A stretch of 64,000 bases of DNA from an uncultured Alphaproteobacteria bacterium (GTDB lineage: Bacteria > Pseudomonadota > Alphaproteobacteria > GCA-2731375): assembly GCA_951812805.1 (NCBI GenBank), contig CATOSZ010000003.1, forward strand, positions 1,194,557 through 1,258,556, in the 5' to 3' direction. The first letter of the stretch is position 1, and every line of letters begins with the position of its first letter. A program made the translations under genes and the position numbers. Below the pieces are notes generated by a model that was not told the origin of the DNA, did not search any database, and saw only the letters and a list, made by a program, of their open reading frames with translations. Shown here in pieces: positions 33,601 through 43,032 of this stretch.

Positions 33601-35583
33601 TTGCTTGGCATCATCTGCGAGTACCGCCCCGACCTGGACACCGTGCTCTACAAGGTTGGCACGCAAGGCCAGCTCATTAAACTGGGCGAGAGCACTTGTA
33701 TGCTCGGCGAGGAGTGCGGTCCGCATGGATTGCGCGAGATCATCAAGCTTCCGGCAAACGGCTATGAGCCGGGCGATTATCGCCTGGATGTCACATTCTT
33801 GAACGTCATCGGCACAACGGCCGGTTCCGCCCGATTCTTCTACGAAATCTTCAGCGGCCCCCTGTCGACGTCGCCACGCGCGAAGGTGTTGAACCAGTCG
33901 CCGGTCGCCAACGCCGGCCCCGTCGATCAGCTGAGTTCGACAACCACCGTGACCTTGGACGGCAGCGGATCGACGGACCCCGATAGCGCCGTCGTGCCCT
34001 CCCATGCGGCGACCGACATCAACTTCTATGCCTGGTCCTGGGACAACGGCGCGGGCGAGAGCGGTTATTTCGGCAGCGCCTCGCCGGTCCACACCATCGA
34101 CCTGGCGGATGGCGTCTACAACGTGACATTGACCGTCGTCGACCGCCTCGGCCATAGCGATACGTCGACAGTCACGCTGACGGTGGACACCGACGGACCG
34201 GCCAACCTGCCCCCGACCGCGACACCGGACAGCGTGGCCGCGACGGAGGACACGCAGATCGCCATCACGCTCGCCGGCAGCGACCCGGAAGGTTCGGCGC
34301 TGAGCTACGGCGTGCTCACTCAACCGTCGAACGGAACCTTGAGCGGCCTGGCGCCAGACCTACTCTACACGCCCGATCAGGATTACAACGGCCCCGATAG
34401 CTTCACCTTCAATGTGAACGACGGCAGCCAGGATAGCGCGGCCGCGACGATCGATATCACCGTGGCGGCGATCAACGACGAGCCGGTGGTCACCATCACG
34501 GTGCCGAGCGGTGATATCACCGTCACCGAAGGAGACCAGGTCGACTTCACGGGCACGGCAGTGGATGTCGAATTGGGCGATGTGGCCGCCTCGATCGTCT
34601 GGGCTTCGAGCCTGCACGGGGGCCTCGGTTCGGGCGCCAACCTGTCCACCAGCGCGTTGGTGGTCGGCACCCACACCATCACCGCCGCGGTGGCGGACGG
34701 TAACCGGCTTGGAACGGACAGCCTACTGGTCACCGTCGAACAGGCAGCGGTCAATGAACCGCCCGTCGCCAACGCGGGTCCGAACCAGGAAGTTCGGGCG
34801 ACCAGCAAAGGCAAGTCGGGTGGCGCCAACGTCACGCTGAATGCCGGTGCCTCCAGCGACGACGTCGGGATCGTGAGCTATGTGTGGTCCTGGTCCAACG
34901 GCAACTTGGAAACCACCGACAGCAGCGAAACTGCCTTCTTCACCGAAGGCGTCCACGACGTCACCCTCACCGTGATGGATGGTGGAGATCTGACGTCCAC
35001 GGATACCGTCTGCATCGACGTCTACAACAAGAACCCGTCCGGCAGCTGCGCCGCCAGCGGCGGCAACAACGCCCCGCTCGCCGACGACCAAAGCGTTTCG
35101 ACGACGGAGAACACTCCGCTTTCCATCACCTTGACGGCAAGTGATCCCGACGGCGATCCGCTGACGTTCGACGTCACGTCGTTTCCCGGCTTCGGCTCGC
35201 TCACCGGCACGGCGCCAAACCTGACCTACACACCGGGTTCGGACCTCGTGGGGACGGACAGCTTCAGCTTCGTCGCCAACGATGGTGACGCCGACAGCAA
35301 TACCGGTACGATCTCGATCACCATCAATCCCGAAGGGGGAAGCGGTGTCACTCTCGCCACGGCCGGCTACAAGGTGAATGGCGTCCACCATGCCGATCTG
35401 AATTGGAGCGGGGCCGCGAGTACGAACGTCGAGATCTACCGGGACGGCACGCTGGTCGCAACGACGGTCAACGACGGCGACCATACCGAAAACATCGGCG
35501 CCAAGGGCGGCAGCTCGTACGCTTACCAGGTCTGCGAAACCGGCGGGGGCGCCTGCTCAGGCATCGCGACCATCGCGTTCTGA
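33601..35583 (+). pseudogene. C-terminal part of the S8 protease gene: PKD, cadherin/Ig-like repeats and an Fn3-like tail, after an in-frame TGA
   Basis: This stretch is in the same frame as the protease and has no other stop. It starts mid-domain (LLGIICEYRPDLDTVLYKVG), so it is not an independent gene. Domains seen: a PKD module (SPVANAGPVDQLSS to VTLTV), tandem cadherin-like or VCBS-type modules (PPTATPDSVAATEDTQIAITLAG; NDEPVVTITVPSG), a second PKD (PPVANAGPNQEV), a further module (NNAPLADDQSVSTTENTPL) and an Fn3-like end (YAYQVCETGGGACSG). Such modules bind surfaces or polymers outside the cell. An initiation codon TTG at 33601 exists but has no good Shine-Dalgarno sequence. Confidence 0.75.
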
Positions 35584-35604
35584 TCGCTCCACAGACAGAC
35601 GAAT

Positions 35605-37296
35605 CTAACCGCTCCGCCGCCTCGCCTCCCCCATCTCCCGGACCTGCGTCAGGGTCTGGCGGGTGGTCGAGGCTTCGGGGTCGGTCTTGAGCTCCAGCAC
35701 CGCCAGGGTGTCGGCGGCCAGCGCGCGGTCGAGAGCGGCGGCGAAGTCCGCGTCCTTCTCCACCACCTCACCGAAGGCGCCGAAGGATCGGGCGTAGGCG
35801 CCGAAGTCCGGGTTGGTGAGGTCGGTGCCGGGATTGCGGCCGGGGAACTCCCGCTCCTGGTGCATGCGGATGGTGCCGTAGACGTTGTTGTTGATCACCA
35901 GCAGCAGGGCCTTGATGCCGTGATGCATGGCGGTGGCGATTTCGTTGCCGCTCATGAGGAACCCGCCGTCGCCGACGAAGCCGACGACCTGGCGACCAGG
36001 CGCCGCGGCGGCGGCGGCGATGGTCGCGGCGACGCCGTAGCCCATGGCGCCGCTGGTCGGGCCGACCTGGCTCGGGTACTTCGAAAAGCGCAGATAGCGA
36101 TGCGCCCAGCCGGCGAAGTTGCCGGCGTCGTTGGCGATCACCGTGTCGGCGGGAAGCTTTTCGCGCAGCACCGCGATGACATGCGCCATGTCCAGATCGC
36201 CGAGCGAGGGTTCGATCACCTGCCAGGCGAGATAGTCCTGCCGCGCCGCTTCCGTGCGGGCGCGCCAGGTGGGTGGCCGGGCGGGCGCGAGGGCGGCGGC
36301 CTGGGCGGCGAAGGCCGGCATGGTGGCGTTGATCGCCAGTTCGGCGCGGAACACCCGGCCGAGTTCCTCGGCACTGCTATGGACATGGACGATCGGCTGG
36401 CTCGGCGCCGGCAGCTCGATCAGGCTGTAGCCCTGGGAAGTGATCTCACCCATGCGCGGGCCGATCAGCAGCAACAGGTCGCTTTCCTTGATCCGCTTGA
36501 TGAGCTCCGGGTTCGAGCCGATGCCGACCTCGCCGGCATAGTTCGGATGGTTGTTGTCGAAGCGGTCTTGATTGCGGAAGGCTGTGCACATCGCCAATTC
36601 GAACGTCTCGGCGAAGCGGGTGATGTCGGCGACGGCCGCGGGCGTCCAGGTGCCGCCGCCGAGGATCGCCAGCGGCCGGCTGGCACCCGACAGCAACTCA
36701 CCCAGCCGCGCCATGTCGGCCGGCCCCGGATGCGGCTCGGTGCGCCGGTAGGGCCGCGCGTCGCCGACACCGGTCATATCCACCAGCATATCCTCCGGCA
36801 GGGAGAGCACGACGGGACCCGGCCGGCCGGCGGTCGCCCGGTGGAAGGCCTGGCCGACCAGCTCCGGGATCCGGTCGGCGTTCTCGATCTCCGCCGACCA
36901 TTTGGACACTTCGGAGAAGAAGCGGCGGAAATCCATCTCCTGGAAGGCCTCACGCTCGGTCATCTCGCGCGCGACCTGGCCGACGAACAGCACCAGCGGG
37001 GTCGAGTCCTGAAAGGCGGTATGCAGGCCGATACTGGCGTGACAGGCGCCCGGGCCGCGGGTGACGAAGCAGATGCCGGGCTTGCCGGTCATCTTGCCGT
37101 AGGCCTCCGCCATGTTGGCGGCACCCGCCTCGTGCCGGCAGGTGATCAGTCGGATCGACGTCTCATGGTCGGCAAAGGCGTCGAGGGCAGCGAGATAACT
37201 CTCGCCCGGCACGCAGAACACCGTATCGACCTCGTGCAGCGCCAACTGGTCGACCAGGATCTGCCCGCCCGAACGCTGATTGCTCGTAACCGTCAT
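35605..37296 (-). CDS. Thiamine-pyrophosphate-dependent enzyme (acetolactate synthase-like)
   Basis: A 563-residue TPP enzyme. The catalytic Glu of the N-terminal PYR domain is in FCVPGESYLAALDAF (about residue 33). The central domain has RPLAILGGGTW. The C-terminal PP domain carries the TPP motif GFVGDGGFLMSGNEIATAMHHGIKALLLVINNNVYG (GDG to NNN). Acetolactate synthase, oxalyl-CoA decarboxylase and sulfoacetaldehyde acetyltransferase are all close relatives, so the reaction is unresolved. The ilvH-type regulatory subunit is absent, arguing against a biosynthetic role. It is followed upstream by the cupin and PhyH genes on the same strand. Confidence 0.9.
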   Translation of the reverse strand: MTVTSNQRSGGQILVDQLALHEVDTVFCVPGESYLAALDAFADHETSIRLITCRHEAGAANMAEAYGKMTGKPGICFVTRGPGACHASIGLHTAFQDSTPLVLFVGQVAREMTEREAFQEMDFRRFFSEVSKWSAEIENADRIPELVGQAFHRATAGRPGPVVLSLPEDMLVDMTGVGDARPYRRTEPHPGPADMARLGELLSGASRPLAILGGGTWTPAAVADITRFAETFELAMCTAFRNQDRFDNNHPNYAGEVGIGSNPELIKRIKESDLLLLIGPRMGEITSQGYSLIELPAPSQPIVHVHSSAEELGRVFRAELAINATMPAFAAQAAALAPARPPTWRARTEAARQDYLAWQVIEPSLGDLDMAHVIAVLREKLPADTVIANDAGNFAGWAHRYLRFSKYPSQVGPTSGAMGYGVAATIAAAAAAPGRQVVGFVGDGGFLMSGNEIATAMHHGIKALLLVINNNVYGTIRMHQEREFPGRNPGTDLTNPDFGAYARSFGAFGEVVEKDADFAAALDRALAADTLAVLELKTDPEASTTRQTLTQVREMGEARRRSG

Positions 37297-37313
37297 GCCG
37301 TCTCTCCACGCAG

Positions 37314-37934
37314 CTAAATCTCGACTTCGAGGTGCATGGTATAGCGCTGGAGCTTCGGCTTGTCCTGGTCGGCGGGATCGACATAGGTCAGCGAACTTCG
37401 CCCGAGATAATCCGAGGGCAGGACGGAGGCGCGGAGGAAGCCGGTCTCGGCCATCTCGGAGGCCCGCGCGATCACCGGCGTCGGCCCATCCTCGAACCAG
37501 GCCTCCCCCGGCCGGACCACCGTCTCATGCCCGCCGGCCTCGACCCGCAGTCCCCCGCGGACCAGCCAGCGAATGCCGGGCCCGGCATGGATGTGCTCAT
37601 AGGCGATGCCGGCCAGGGGGAAATCAACCTGGTCGAGCCGCAGGATCCAAAGTTGGGCGGCGTCAAGATCGAGTTCGGCCGAGAGCACCTCGCCACCGCC
37701 ACCGCCATCACCACCGGCACCGAGTTCCACGCGCAACAGGCGGGCGCCGTCCGGTCCGGCGCGAAGCGCGACCTCGCCCGCCATATGCAGCGTCTCGCCG
37801 CGGGCGATCGCCGTCGTGCCGGCCGTCGCCTCGCCTTCCAGGACGTGCAGCATCCGGTTCGCCGGGGGCAACGGGCCGAGGGCTTCGCCGGCGGCCAGAC
37901 AGTCCTCGAACAGGGACAAGACGTAGGCTGGCAT
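37314..37934 (-). CDS. Cupin-like protein of unknown function
   Basis: A 206-residue protein with a bicupin appearance: NRMLHVLEGEATAGTTAIARGETLHMAGE in the first half and YEHIHAGPGIRWLVRGGLRVEAGGHETVVRPGEAWFEDG in the second. The HIHAGPG His residues could bind metal. The start at 37934 follows AAGGCGGG. It lies 14 bp after the PhyH gene and 17 bp before the TPP enzyme, so the three likely form an operon. Catalytic role unknown. Confidence 0.8.
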   Translation of the reverse strand: MPAYVLSLFEDCLAAGEALGPLPPANRMLHVLEGEATAGTTAIARGETLHMAGEVALRAGPDGARLLRVELGAGGDGGGGGEVLSAELDLDAAQLWILRLDQVDFPLAGIAYEHIHAGPGIRWLVRGGLRVEAGGHETVVRPGEAWFEDGPTPVIARASEMAETGFLRASVLPSDYLGRSSLTYVDPADQDKPKLQRYTMHLEVEI

Positions 37935-37948
37935 CGATTGGGCCCGCC

Positions 37949-39124
37949 TTAGATGTACATGTCGTAGACGTTGTAGTCGCGCAGCAGGCTTTCCTGCGTC
38001 TCCGCATTCCAGAGGTTTTCGCCCTCCCGGCCGACCAGCGGCTGGTAGACATAGCGCGTTTCGTCGGGGAAACGCTGGGCGCGGGCGTCGATCGCCAGGC
38101 CGACGATGCGGGCCCGGCGGTAGATCCGCGCGGCATCGAAGGTCTCCGCCGTACCATCGAGGCGGGTCGTGCTCACGCCCTCGACCCGCTTGCGCGGGAA
38201 GAAGCCGGCGTTCAGGGTCACCCGGATATCGGGCGAAGAGTTGGCGAAGGAGCCGTGCACGCATTGGCGGTTGGCGATGCAGACGTCGCCCGGCCCCGCG
38301 ACAAGGGGAACCGCCTCGTCGAGCCGTTCCGAACCGCTTTCCGCGACGAGGTCCCGAATGTCCTGCCGGCGCCGGCGATGACTGCCGGGCAGGAACCAGA
38401 CGCCGTTCGCCGGCGTCGACTTGTAAAGCTGCGCCATGAAGTTGAAGCCGTGCGCGCCGGCATCCCAATCCTCGGCCTCCCAATGGGTCGTCCCGTCGCG
38501 ATGCCAGGCGACGGAGGGACCGAGGCCCGGCTGCTTGACGAAGGTCACCTCGGTGTAGGGCACGAAGTCCGCACCGCAGACCGCCTCGGCCACGGCCAGC
38601 AGGCCTGGGTGGCCATGCAGGCGCAGACAGCTCTCCATCGCCTGCAGGTTGCCGATCAGCCGTTCGACGGTCCAGCCGGGCGTCTCGCCGTCCGGCACGG
38701 GATCGACCATCTTCACCGGATGGCGCCCCTTGTTGAAGGCGGTGCCGCCGACCGGATCGCTCAGCGGCCGGGCGTAACGATAGCTCGGCCGGCGAAACCG
38801 GTAGTGCGAGCCCTCGGCCCCATGCGCCTCCCGCGCGCCGTCCGGGTTCTCCGGCGCCGCCGGCGCCTCGGCCAGCATGGCGTCGACGTCGGCGCAAAGC
38901 TCGGCCCGCTCCTCGTCACCGAAAACCCCTTCGAAGACGTAGAACCCGTTCTCCCAGTAGGCCTCCAGGATATCGGCGGCGAGCTTGCCGTTCGCGTCCA
39001 GGCGGATCGGCCCCCGATTCCCCAGGCTCCGCGCCCTCGCCTCCCCTTCGGCGATATAGGCGGCCATGGAGGCGGCGTGTTCGGCGGCGGTGGGGGTCGT
39101 GGGTGTGGTTTCGGCGAGGCTCAT
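37949..39124 (-). CDS. Phytanoyl-CoA dioxygenase (PhyH)-family protein
   Basis: A 391-residue Fe(II)/2OG oxygenase. The iron ligands are H and D in VAWHRDGTTHWE, and the distal His is in NRQCVHGSFANSSPDIRVTLNAGFF, where the following R binds 2-oxoglutarate. The N-terminal part matches PhyH (AYWENGFYVFEGVFGDEERAELCADVDAML). It is the promoter-proximal gene of the PhyH-cupin-TPP cluster and is divergent from the LLM flavoenzyme. PhyH relatives hydroxylate acyl-CoAs, ectoine or other metabolites; substrate undefined. Confidence 0.9.
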   Translation of the reverse strand: MSLAETTPTTPTAAEHAASMAAYIAEGEARARSLGNRGPIRLDANGKLAADILEAYWENGFYVFEGVFGDEERAELCADVDAMLAEAPAAPENPDGAREAHGAEGSHYRFRRPSYRYARPLSDPVGGTAFNKGRHPVKMVDPVPDGETPGWTVERLIGNLQAMESCLRLHGHPGLLAVAEAVCGADFVPYTEVTFVKQPGLGPSVAWHRDGTTHWEAEDWDAGAHGFNFMAQLYKSTPANGVWFLPGSHRRRRQDIRDLVAESGSERLDEAVPLVAGPGDVCIANRQCVHGSFANSSPDIRVTLNAGFFPRKRVEGVSTTRLDGTAETFDAARIYRRARIVGLAIDARAQRFPDETRYVYQPLVGREGENLWNAETQESLLRDYNVYDMYI

Positions 39125-39211
39125 GGTTCGTTTTCCTGGGATGAGAAGCGTAGGCTTGCATCATTGTCGGGAATTCCGATGATTTCGCAAGCAAGCGAGA
39201 AGGAGAGGCCA

Positions 39212-40192
39212 ATGCGGATCGGCATGTTCACGGGCGCGCAGTGGGAAGCGTCGGAGGCGCCGGGCGAGGTCCTGGCCAATCTGCGCGGCCAGGTCCGCAC
39301 GGCGCGCGACAACGGCTTTTCCTCCCTCCTGGTCGGACAGCATCTGTTGAGTGGACCGCTCGGCATGTTCCAGCTGGCCCCGCTGCTGGGCGCGCTCGCC
39401 GAGGATGCGGGCGGCATGCAGCTCGGACCGGGGGTGTTGTTGCTCTCTATAGTGAACCCGGTGCTGGCGGCGGAGGAGGCGGCGACCCTCGACTGGCTGA
39501 CCGACGGCAACTATGTGCTGGCCGCCGGTCTCGGCTACCGGGCGGAGGAGTTTCGCGCCATGGGCGTCGAGATGCGTACCCGGGTCGGCCGCTTCACCGA
39601 GGCGCTTGATATCGTCAAGCGGCTGTGGACCGAGGACGAGGTCAGCCACGAAGGTCGCTATTTCAATTTCGCGGGCGTCCCCGGTATCCAGCCGAAACAG
39701 AGCCCGCGCCCGCCGATCTGGCTCGGCGGCGACGTCGAGCCGGCGGTCCGCCGCGCCGCCCGCCTCGCCGACGCCTGGCTCGCGGCGCCGACGGCCTCGT
39801 TCGACGAGCTCGCGCACCTCTTCGCCGTCTGGCGGGAAGAACGGCGCGCTCATGACCTGGACCCGGACGTGACCTGCCCGGTGATCCGCGAATGCTTCAT
39901 CGGTCGCGACCACGCGCATGCCCTCGCCGCCTGCCGCGCCTCCCTGCTGACGAAGTATGCCGCCTATGCCTCTTGGGGCCAGGAGAACGCGGCGGAGGCC
40001 GATTTCGACAGCGCCTTCGACGACTTCTGCCAGCGCCGCTTTCTGATCGGCGACGAGGCCGAAGTGCGCGACCAGCTGGCGGAATGCGCGGAGATCACGG
40101 GCAGCGACCACTTCATCCTGCGCATGCACTGGCCGGGCCTGGCACAGGCCGAGGCCCTGGCGAACATCGAGCGGATCGGCCGGCTGATCTGA
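39212..40192 (+). CDS. LLM-class flavin-dependent oxidoreductase
   Basis: A 326-residue bacterial luciferase-like enzyme using reduced FMN or F420. It shows the TIM-barrel pattern: MRIGMFTGAQWE, FSSLLVGQHLL, LGPGVLLLSIVNPVLAAEEAATLDWLTDG, LGYRAEEFRAMGVEMRTRVGRFTEALDIVKRLW, and PIWLGGDVEPAVRRAARLADAWL. The ATG at 39212 follows AAGGAGAG. The frame upstream (to 37280) is only antisense of the neighbouring operon. Substrate unknown. Confidence 0.92.
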   Translation: MRIGMFTGAQWEASEAPGEVLANLRGQVRTARDNGFSSLLVGQHLLSGPLGMFQLAPLLGALAEDAGGMQLGPGVLLLSIVNPVLAAEEAATLDWLTDGNYVLAAGLGYRAEEFRAMGVEMRTRVGRFTEALDIVKRLWTEDEVSHEGRYFNFAGVPGIQPKQSPRPPIWLGGDVEPAVRRAARLADAWLAAPTASFDELAHLFAVWREERRAHDLDPDVTCPVIRECFIGRDHAHALAACRASLLTKYAAYASWGQENAAEADFDSAFDDFCQRRFLIGDEAEVRDQLAECAEITGSDHFILRMHWPGLAQAEALANIERIGRLI

Positions 40193-40196
40193 GCCG

Positions 40197-40838
40197 ATGT
40201 CGCGTCACATGCCGGGGCCTAGGAGCCTGTCCGAATCGCGCCTGCGAGTGTCGAAGCCTCGGTGGCCTGGTTCGGCCCACCTTCGGCGCGGTGTCACGGT
40301 TTGCCTGCTGGCGTTGTGGATTCTGCTCCCGACGACGCGACACGGCGCGGCGGAGACGCTCCCGACCCCGGCCGACCACGGCATCTCCGAGGTGGATCAC
40401 GGCCACCTCCGAGGCCTGGCGGCCCGCGAAGGCATGGTCGGCGTCATGGGGCATATCGCCGAGCTGCCGCCACAACATGCCGCCTTGCTGGCACGCCGCC
40501 TGGTTCGCGATCACGAGCCGAACATGGCCCTCGCCGGCGCTGCCTACCTCGCCCATTGGGGCGTGATCGGCCCGGCGATCCCGGTTCTGAGTGACGCGGT
40601 CGCGCGCCGAGCAGACGGTGTCGCGCTATTGAGCCGCATCATTTACGGCATGCAGGCAGGCGGGTCCGAAGCGATGGTCGACCCGCTCCGCGACGGCATC
40701 CAGCTCTATTTCCGGGTCAACCGGGCCCGCTATACGGCCGCGGAACGATCTCGTTTCGAAACGGCCTTCGGCGCTCCCGGCGGCGCCCGCAAGGGGCCGC
40801 CCGACCCCGAGTCAGTCTTCGGGAAAATCGCCGAGTAG
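40197..40838 (+). CDS. Hypothetical exported protein
   Basis: A 213-residue protein with an unusually long basic N-terminus, then a hydrophobic signal-like core (VTVCLLALWILLP, about residues 33-45) and a probable cleavage site after GAA. The mature part is helical and repetitive in feel (MGHIAELPPQHAALLARRLVRDHEPNMALAGAAYLAHWG), somewhat like a HEAT or Sel1-type helical protein. It starts 4 bp after the LLM stop, and the ends overlap the convergent acyl-CoA dehydrogenase by 27 bp. No function recognised. Confidence 0.65.
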   Translation: MSRHMPGPRSLSESRLRVSKPRWPGSAHLRRGVTVCLLALWILLPTTRHGAAETLPTPADHGISEVDHGHLRGLAAREGMVGVMGHIAELPPQHAALLARRLVRDHEPNMALAGAAYLAHWGVIGPAIPVLSDAVARRADGVALLSRIIYGMQAGGSEAMVDPLRDGIQLYFRVNRARYTAAERSRFETAFGAPGGARKGPPDPESVFGKIAE

Positions 40839-42029
40839 AACCTTGCCGATATAGTCGCGCGCATCGATCGGGGAATGGGGCTGCATGAAGGGGCCCGCCC
40901 GCACGTCGCGGTAGAGGCGTGAGAGCGGGTTGCGCGCGAGAAAGCCGCCGCCGCCGCTCAGGTCCATCGCCTGGCTGACGATGTCGATGGCGTGCCGGTT
41001 CACCACCCATTTGGCGCTCTGGTAGTCCTTCATCAATTCGTGGCCCTGCTCGTAGGTGGCTTTCGCGCCGCCCTCGCTCGTCGCCATGAAATCGTCGAGG
41101 CGCTCACCCAGCCGGGCGAGGATGCTCTGCGCGCCGGCGCGCTTGATCTCCATCTCGGCAAGCGCGTTCGGCACGCCGGGGCGCGCAGCGCCGCCGCCCC
41201 CCTTCGCCTGGCCGGCAAGCGCCAGGTCGAACGCGGCTTCCGCGATGCCGAGAAAGGCACCGACCAGGGGCACGTTCGCGAGCGTGCGATTGACGAGGAC
41301 CGGGGTGCTCCACCGACCCCAGGGGCCGATCTTGCGCACGGCGTCGTGCGGCACCTGGCAATTCTCGAAACGCACCGACTGGCTGCCCGAGGCGCGCATG
41401 CCGAGTGCATCCCAGTCGCCCTGCTGGACAACCCCTTCCGTCGCCATCGGCAACAGGACATTGGCGATGTGATCGCCCGCATCGTCGCGCAGCCGCACGT
41501 TGGTCGCGACATGGGTCGCGAGCGGCGACATGGTGACGAAATGCTTGGTGCCCTCGAGACACCAGCCCTCCCCGTTGGCCCGCGCTTCGCTCAGGGGGTG
41601 GAGATTGTCCGTACCCCGCTCCGTCGTCGTCGAACAGATCAGGATTTCCCGCGCCGCGACGCCGGCAAGCAGCGCCCGGGCCCGGCGGTGGGCGGGGGAG
41701 CCGGCCTCGCTCGCCCGGTAGAGCGCGGCGAGCCCGCGTGTCGCCGAGAGATGCATGGAGATGGCGATGGCGGCCGAGCCGTCACCCTTGGCCAGCGTCG
41801 CGATCGTCAGGATCCAGTCGTGCATCGACCGCAATCCGGCCCCGCCGAGCTCTTCCGGCACGAAGGCCGCCGCGACGCCGGCCTGTTGCATGTCGGCGTA
41901 GTTGTCGCGGCAGATCTCGTTCGCCCGGTCCGCCGCGTCGGCCCTGCCCCTGAAGGCTTCGATCAGCTCGCCGGCCGCGCCGACGATGCGCGCGCCGGCC
42001 GGGCTCGCCGGTTGGATGGCGTAGCTCAT
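40812..42029 (-). CDS. Acyl-CoA dehydrogenase-family protein
   Basis: A 405-residue flavoprotein of the acyl-CoA dehydrogenase/monooxygenase fold. Seen: AAAFVPEELGGAGLRSMHDWI in the N-terminal helical domain, ICSTTTERGTDNLH and LEGTKHFVTMSPLATHV in the beta-barrel, MRASGSQSVRFENCQVP, and a helical C-terminus with VSQAMDLSGGGGFLARNPLSRLYRDVRAG. The latter resembles the acyl-CoA dehydrogenase type 2/HpaC-dependent hydroxylase branch as much as beta-oxidation enzymes. It lies just downstream of the enoyl-CoA hydratase gene on the same strand. Confidence 0.88.
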   Translation of the reverse strand: MSYAIQPASPAGARIVGAAGELIEAFRGRADAADRANEICRDNYADMQQAGVAAAFVPEELGGAGLRSMHDWILTIATLAKGDGSAAIAISMHLSATRGLAALYRASEAGSPAHRRARALLAGVAAREILICSTTTERGTDNLHPLSEARANGEGWCLEGTKHFVTMSPLATHVATNVRLRDDAGDHIANVLLPMATEGVVQQGDWDALGMRASGSQSVRFENCQVPHDAVRKIGPWGRWSTPVLVNRTLANVPLVGAFLGIAEAAFDLALAGQAKGGGGAARPGVPNALAEMEIKRAGAQSILARLGERLDDFMATSEGGAKATYEQGHELMKDYQSAKWVVNRHAIDIVSQAMDLSGGGGFLARNPLSRLYRDVRAGPFMQPHSPIDARDYIGKVLLGDFPED

Positions 42030-42063
42030 GGCGAAACCGAGCCGGGCGGCGCGGCGACCGCGC

Positions 42064-42858
42064 TCACCGACCCTGGAAGGCGGGCTTGCGCTTCTCCATG
42101 AAAGCCGTGCGGCCCTCGACGTAATCGGTGCTGGCGAAGCAGGCGTCGACGGCGTCCTGCACCGTGGCGAGGTCGCGCTCGCCTTCCGGCTTGACGTATT
42201 CCTCGACCGCCATCTTCACCGCACGTATCGTCAGCGGCGCATTGGCGGCGATGGTCGCGGCATAGTCCTCGATATAGCTGTCCAACACGTTGGCGGGGAC
42301 CAGGCGGTTGATCAGGCCCATGGCCAGTGCTTCCTCGCCGGAGAACTGACGTGCCGTGAAGAAGATCTCCTTGGCGATCGCCGGGCCGACCAGGTCCGAG
42401 AGGCGGGCGATGCCCGGAAAGGCGTAGCCGAGGCCGAGCTTGGCGGCGGGAACGGCGAACCGGCTGCCTTCGGAGGCGATGCGGAGATCACAGTTGAGCG
42501 CCACGGCCAGGCCGCCGCCGATGCAATAGCCGCGGATCTTGGCGATGGTCGGCTTCTCGAAATCGGCGAGCGCGGCCCGGGCCCCCTCGCCGGCGGCGTT
42601 GTATTCGGCGATCGCCGCCTCGCTGCCGCGCTTCTCCTCGAATTCGGAGATATCGGCGCCGGAGACGAAGGCCTTGCCGCCCGCCCCGGTGACGATGACG
42701 ACGCGGATATCATCGTCGGCCGCATAGTCGGCGAGGATTTCGGGCATCGCCTTCCACATGTCGAAGCTGACCGCGTTCAGACGTTTGGGGTTGTTGAAGA
42801 TCATCCAACCGATCCCGCCGTCCTTCTTGGCGATCATTCTCTCGGTACTGCTGGGCAT
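42064..42858 (-). CDS. Enoyl-CoA hydratase/isomerase-family protein
   Basis: A 264-residue crotonase. The oxyanion-hole segments are VSGADISEF (about residue 66) and IRGYCIGGGLAVALNCDLRIAS (about residue 107). AKLGLGYAFPGIARLSDLVG is the catalytic region, where hydratases have a Glu pair. The ATG at 42858 has AAGGAGCG upstream; the open frame continuing to 43041 is not family-like. It probably forms an operon with the acyl-CoA dehydrogenase (34 bp gap). Confidence 0.92.
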   Translation of the reverse strand: MPSSTERMIAKKDGGIGWMIFNNPKRLNAVSFDMWKAMPEILADYAADDDIRVVIVTGAGGKAFVSGADISEFEEKRGSEAAIAEYNAAGEGARAALADFEKPTIAKIRGYCIGGGLAVALNCDLRIASEGSRFAVPAAKLGLGYAFPGIARLSDLVGPAIAKEIFFTARQFSGEEALAMGLINRLVPANVLDSYIEDYAATIAANAPLTIRAVKMAVEEYVKPEGERDLATVQDAVDACFASTDYVEGRTAFMEKRKPAFQGR

Positions 42859-43003
42859 GTTTGCGCTCCTTCTGGTCGACGGATCTCCTATCCTATCCCG
42901 CCAGGCCGCGCCAGCCCTCCCGCCCGAACAGGCATGGGCCGAGTGCCGGATGGTTCTGGCCGATTGAATTGGTGGTACAGTTCCCTGTGAATCGAGTGGG
43001 TGG

Positions 43004-43016
43004 GGAACATTGTTCC
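43004..43016. promoter_or_regulatory. Palindrome GGAACATTGTTCC upstream of the FecR-domain gene
   Basis: A 5-bp-arm palindrome 16 bp before the FecR start. A second small palindrome (ACAGTTCCCTGT) lies about 25 bp further upstream. Position overlaps the expected promoter or leader, so an operator is possible; no regulator is identified. Confidence 0.3.
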
Positions 43017-43032
43017 ATCGGGGGCCTGAAAC

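Noticed and set aside
32104..34323. Minus-strand frames of 318 and 413 codons over the protease gene
   Set aside because: They mirror the protease reading frame and show no domain or Shine-Dalgarno sequence.
37280..39211. Long plus-strand extension ahead of the LLM oxidoreductase
   Set aside because: It is antisense to the PhyH-cupin genes, and ATG 39212 with AAGGAGAG gives the canonical start.
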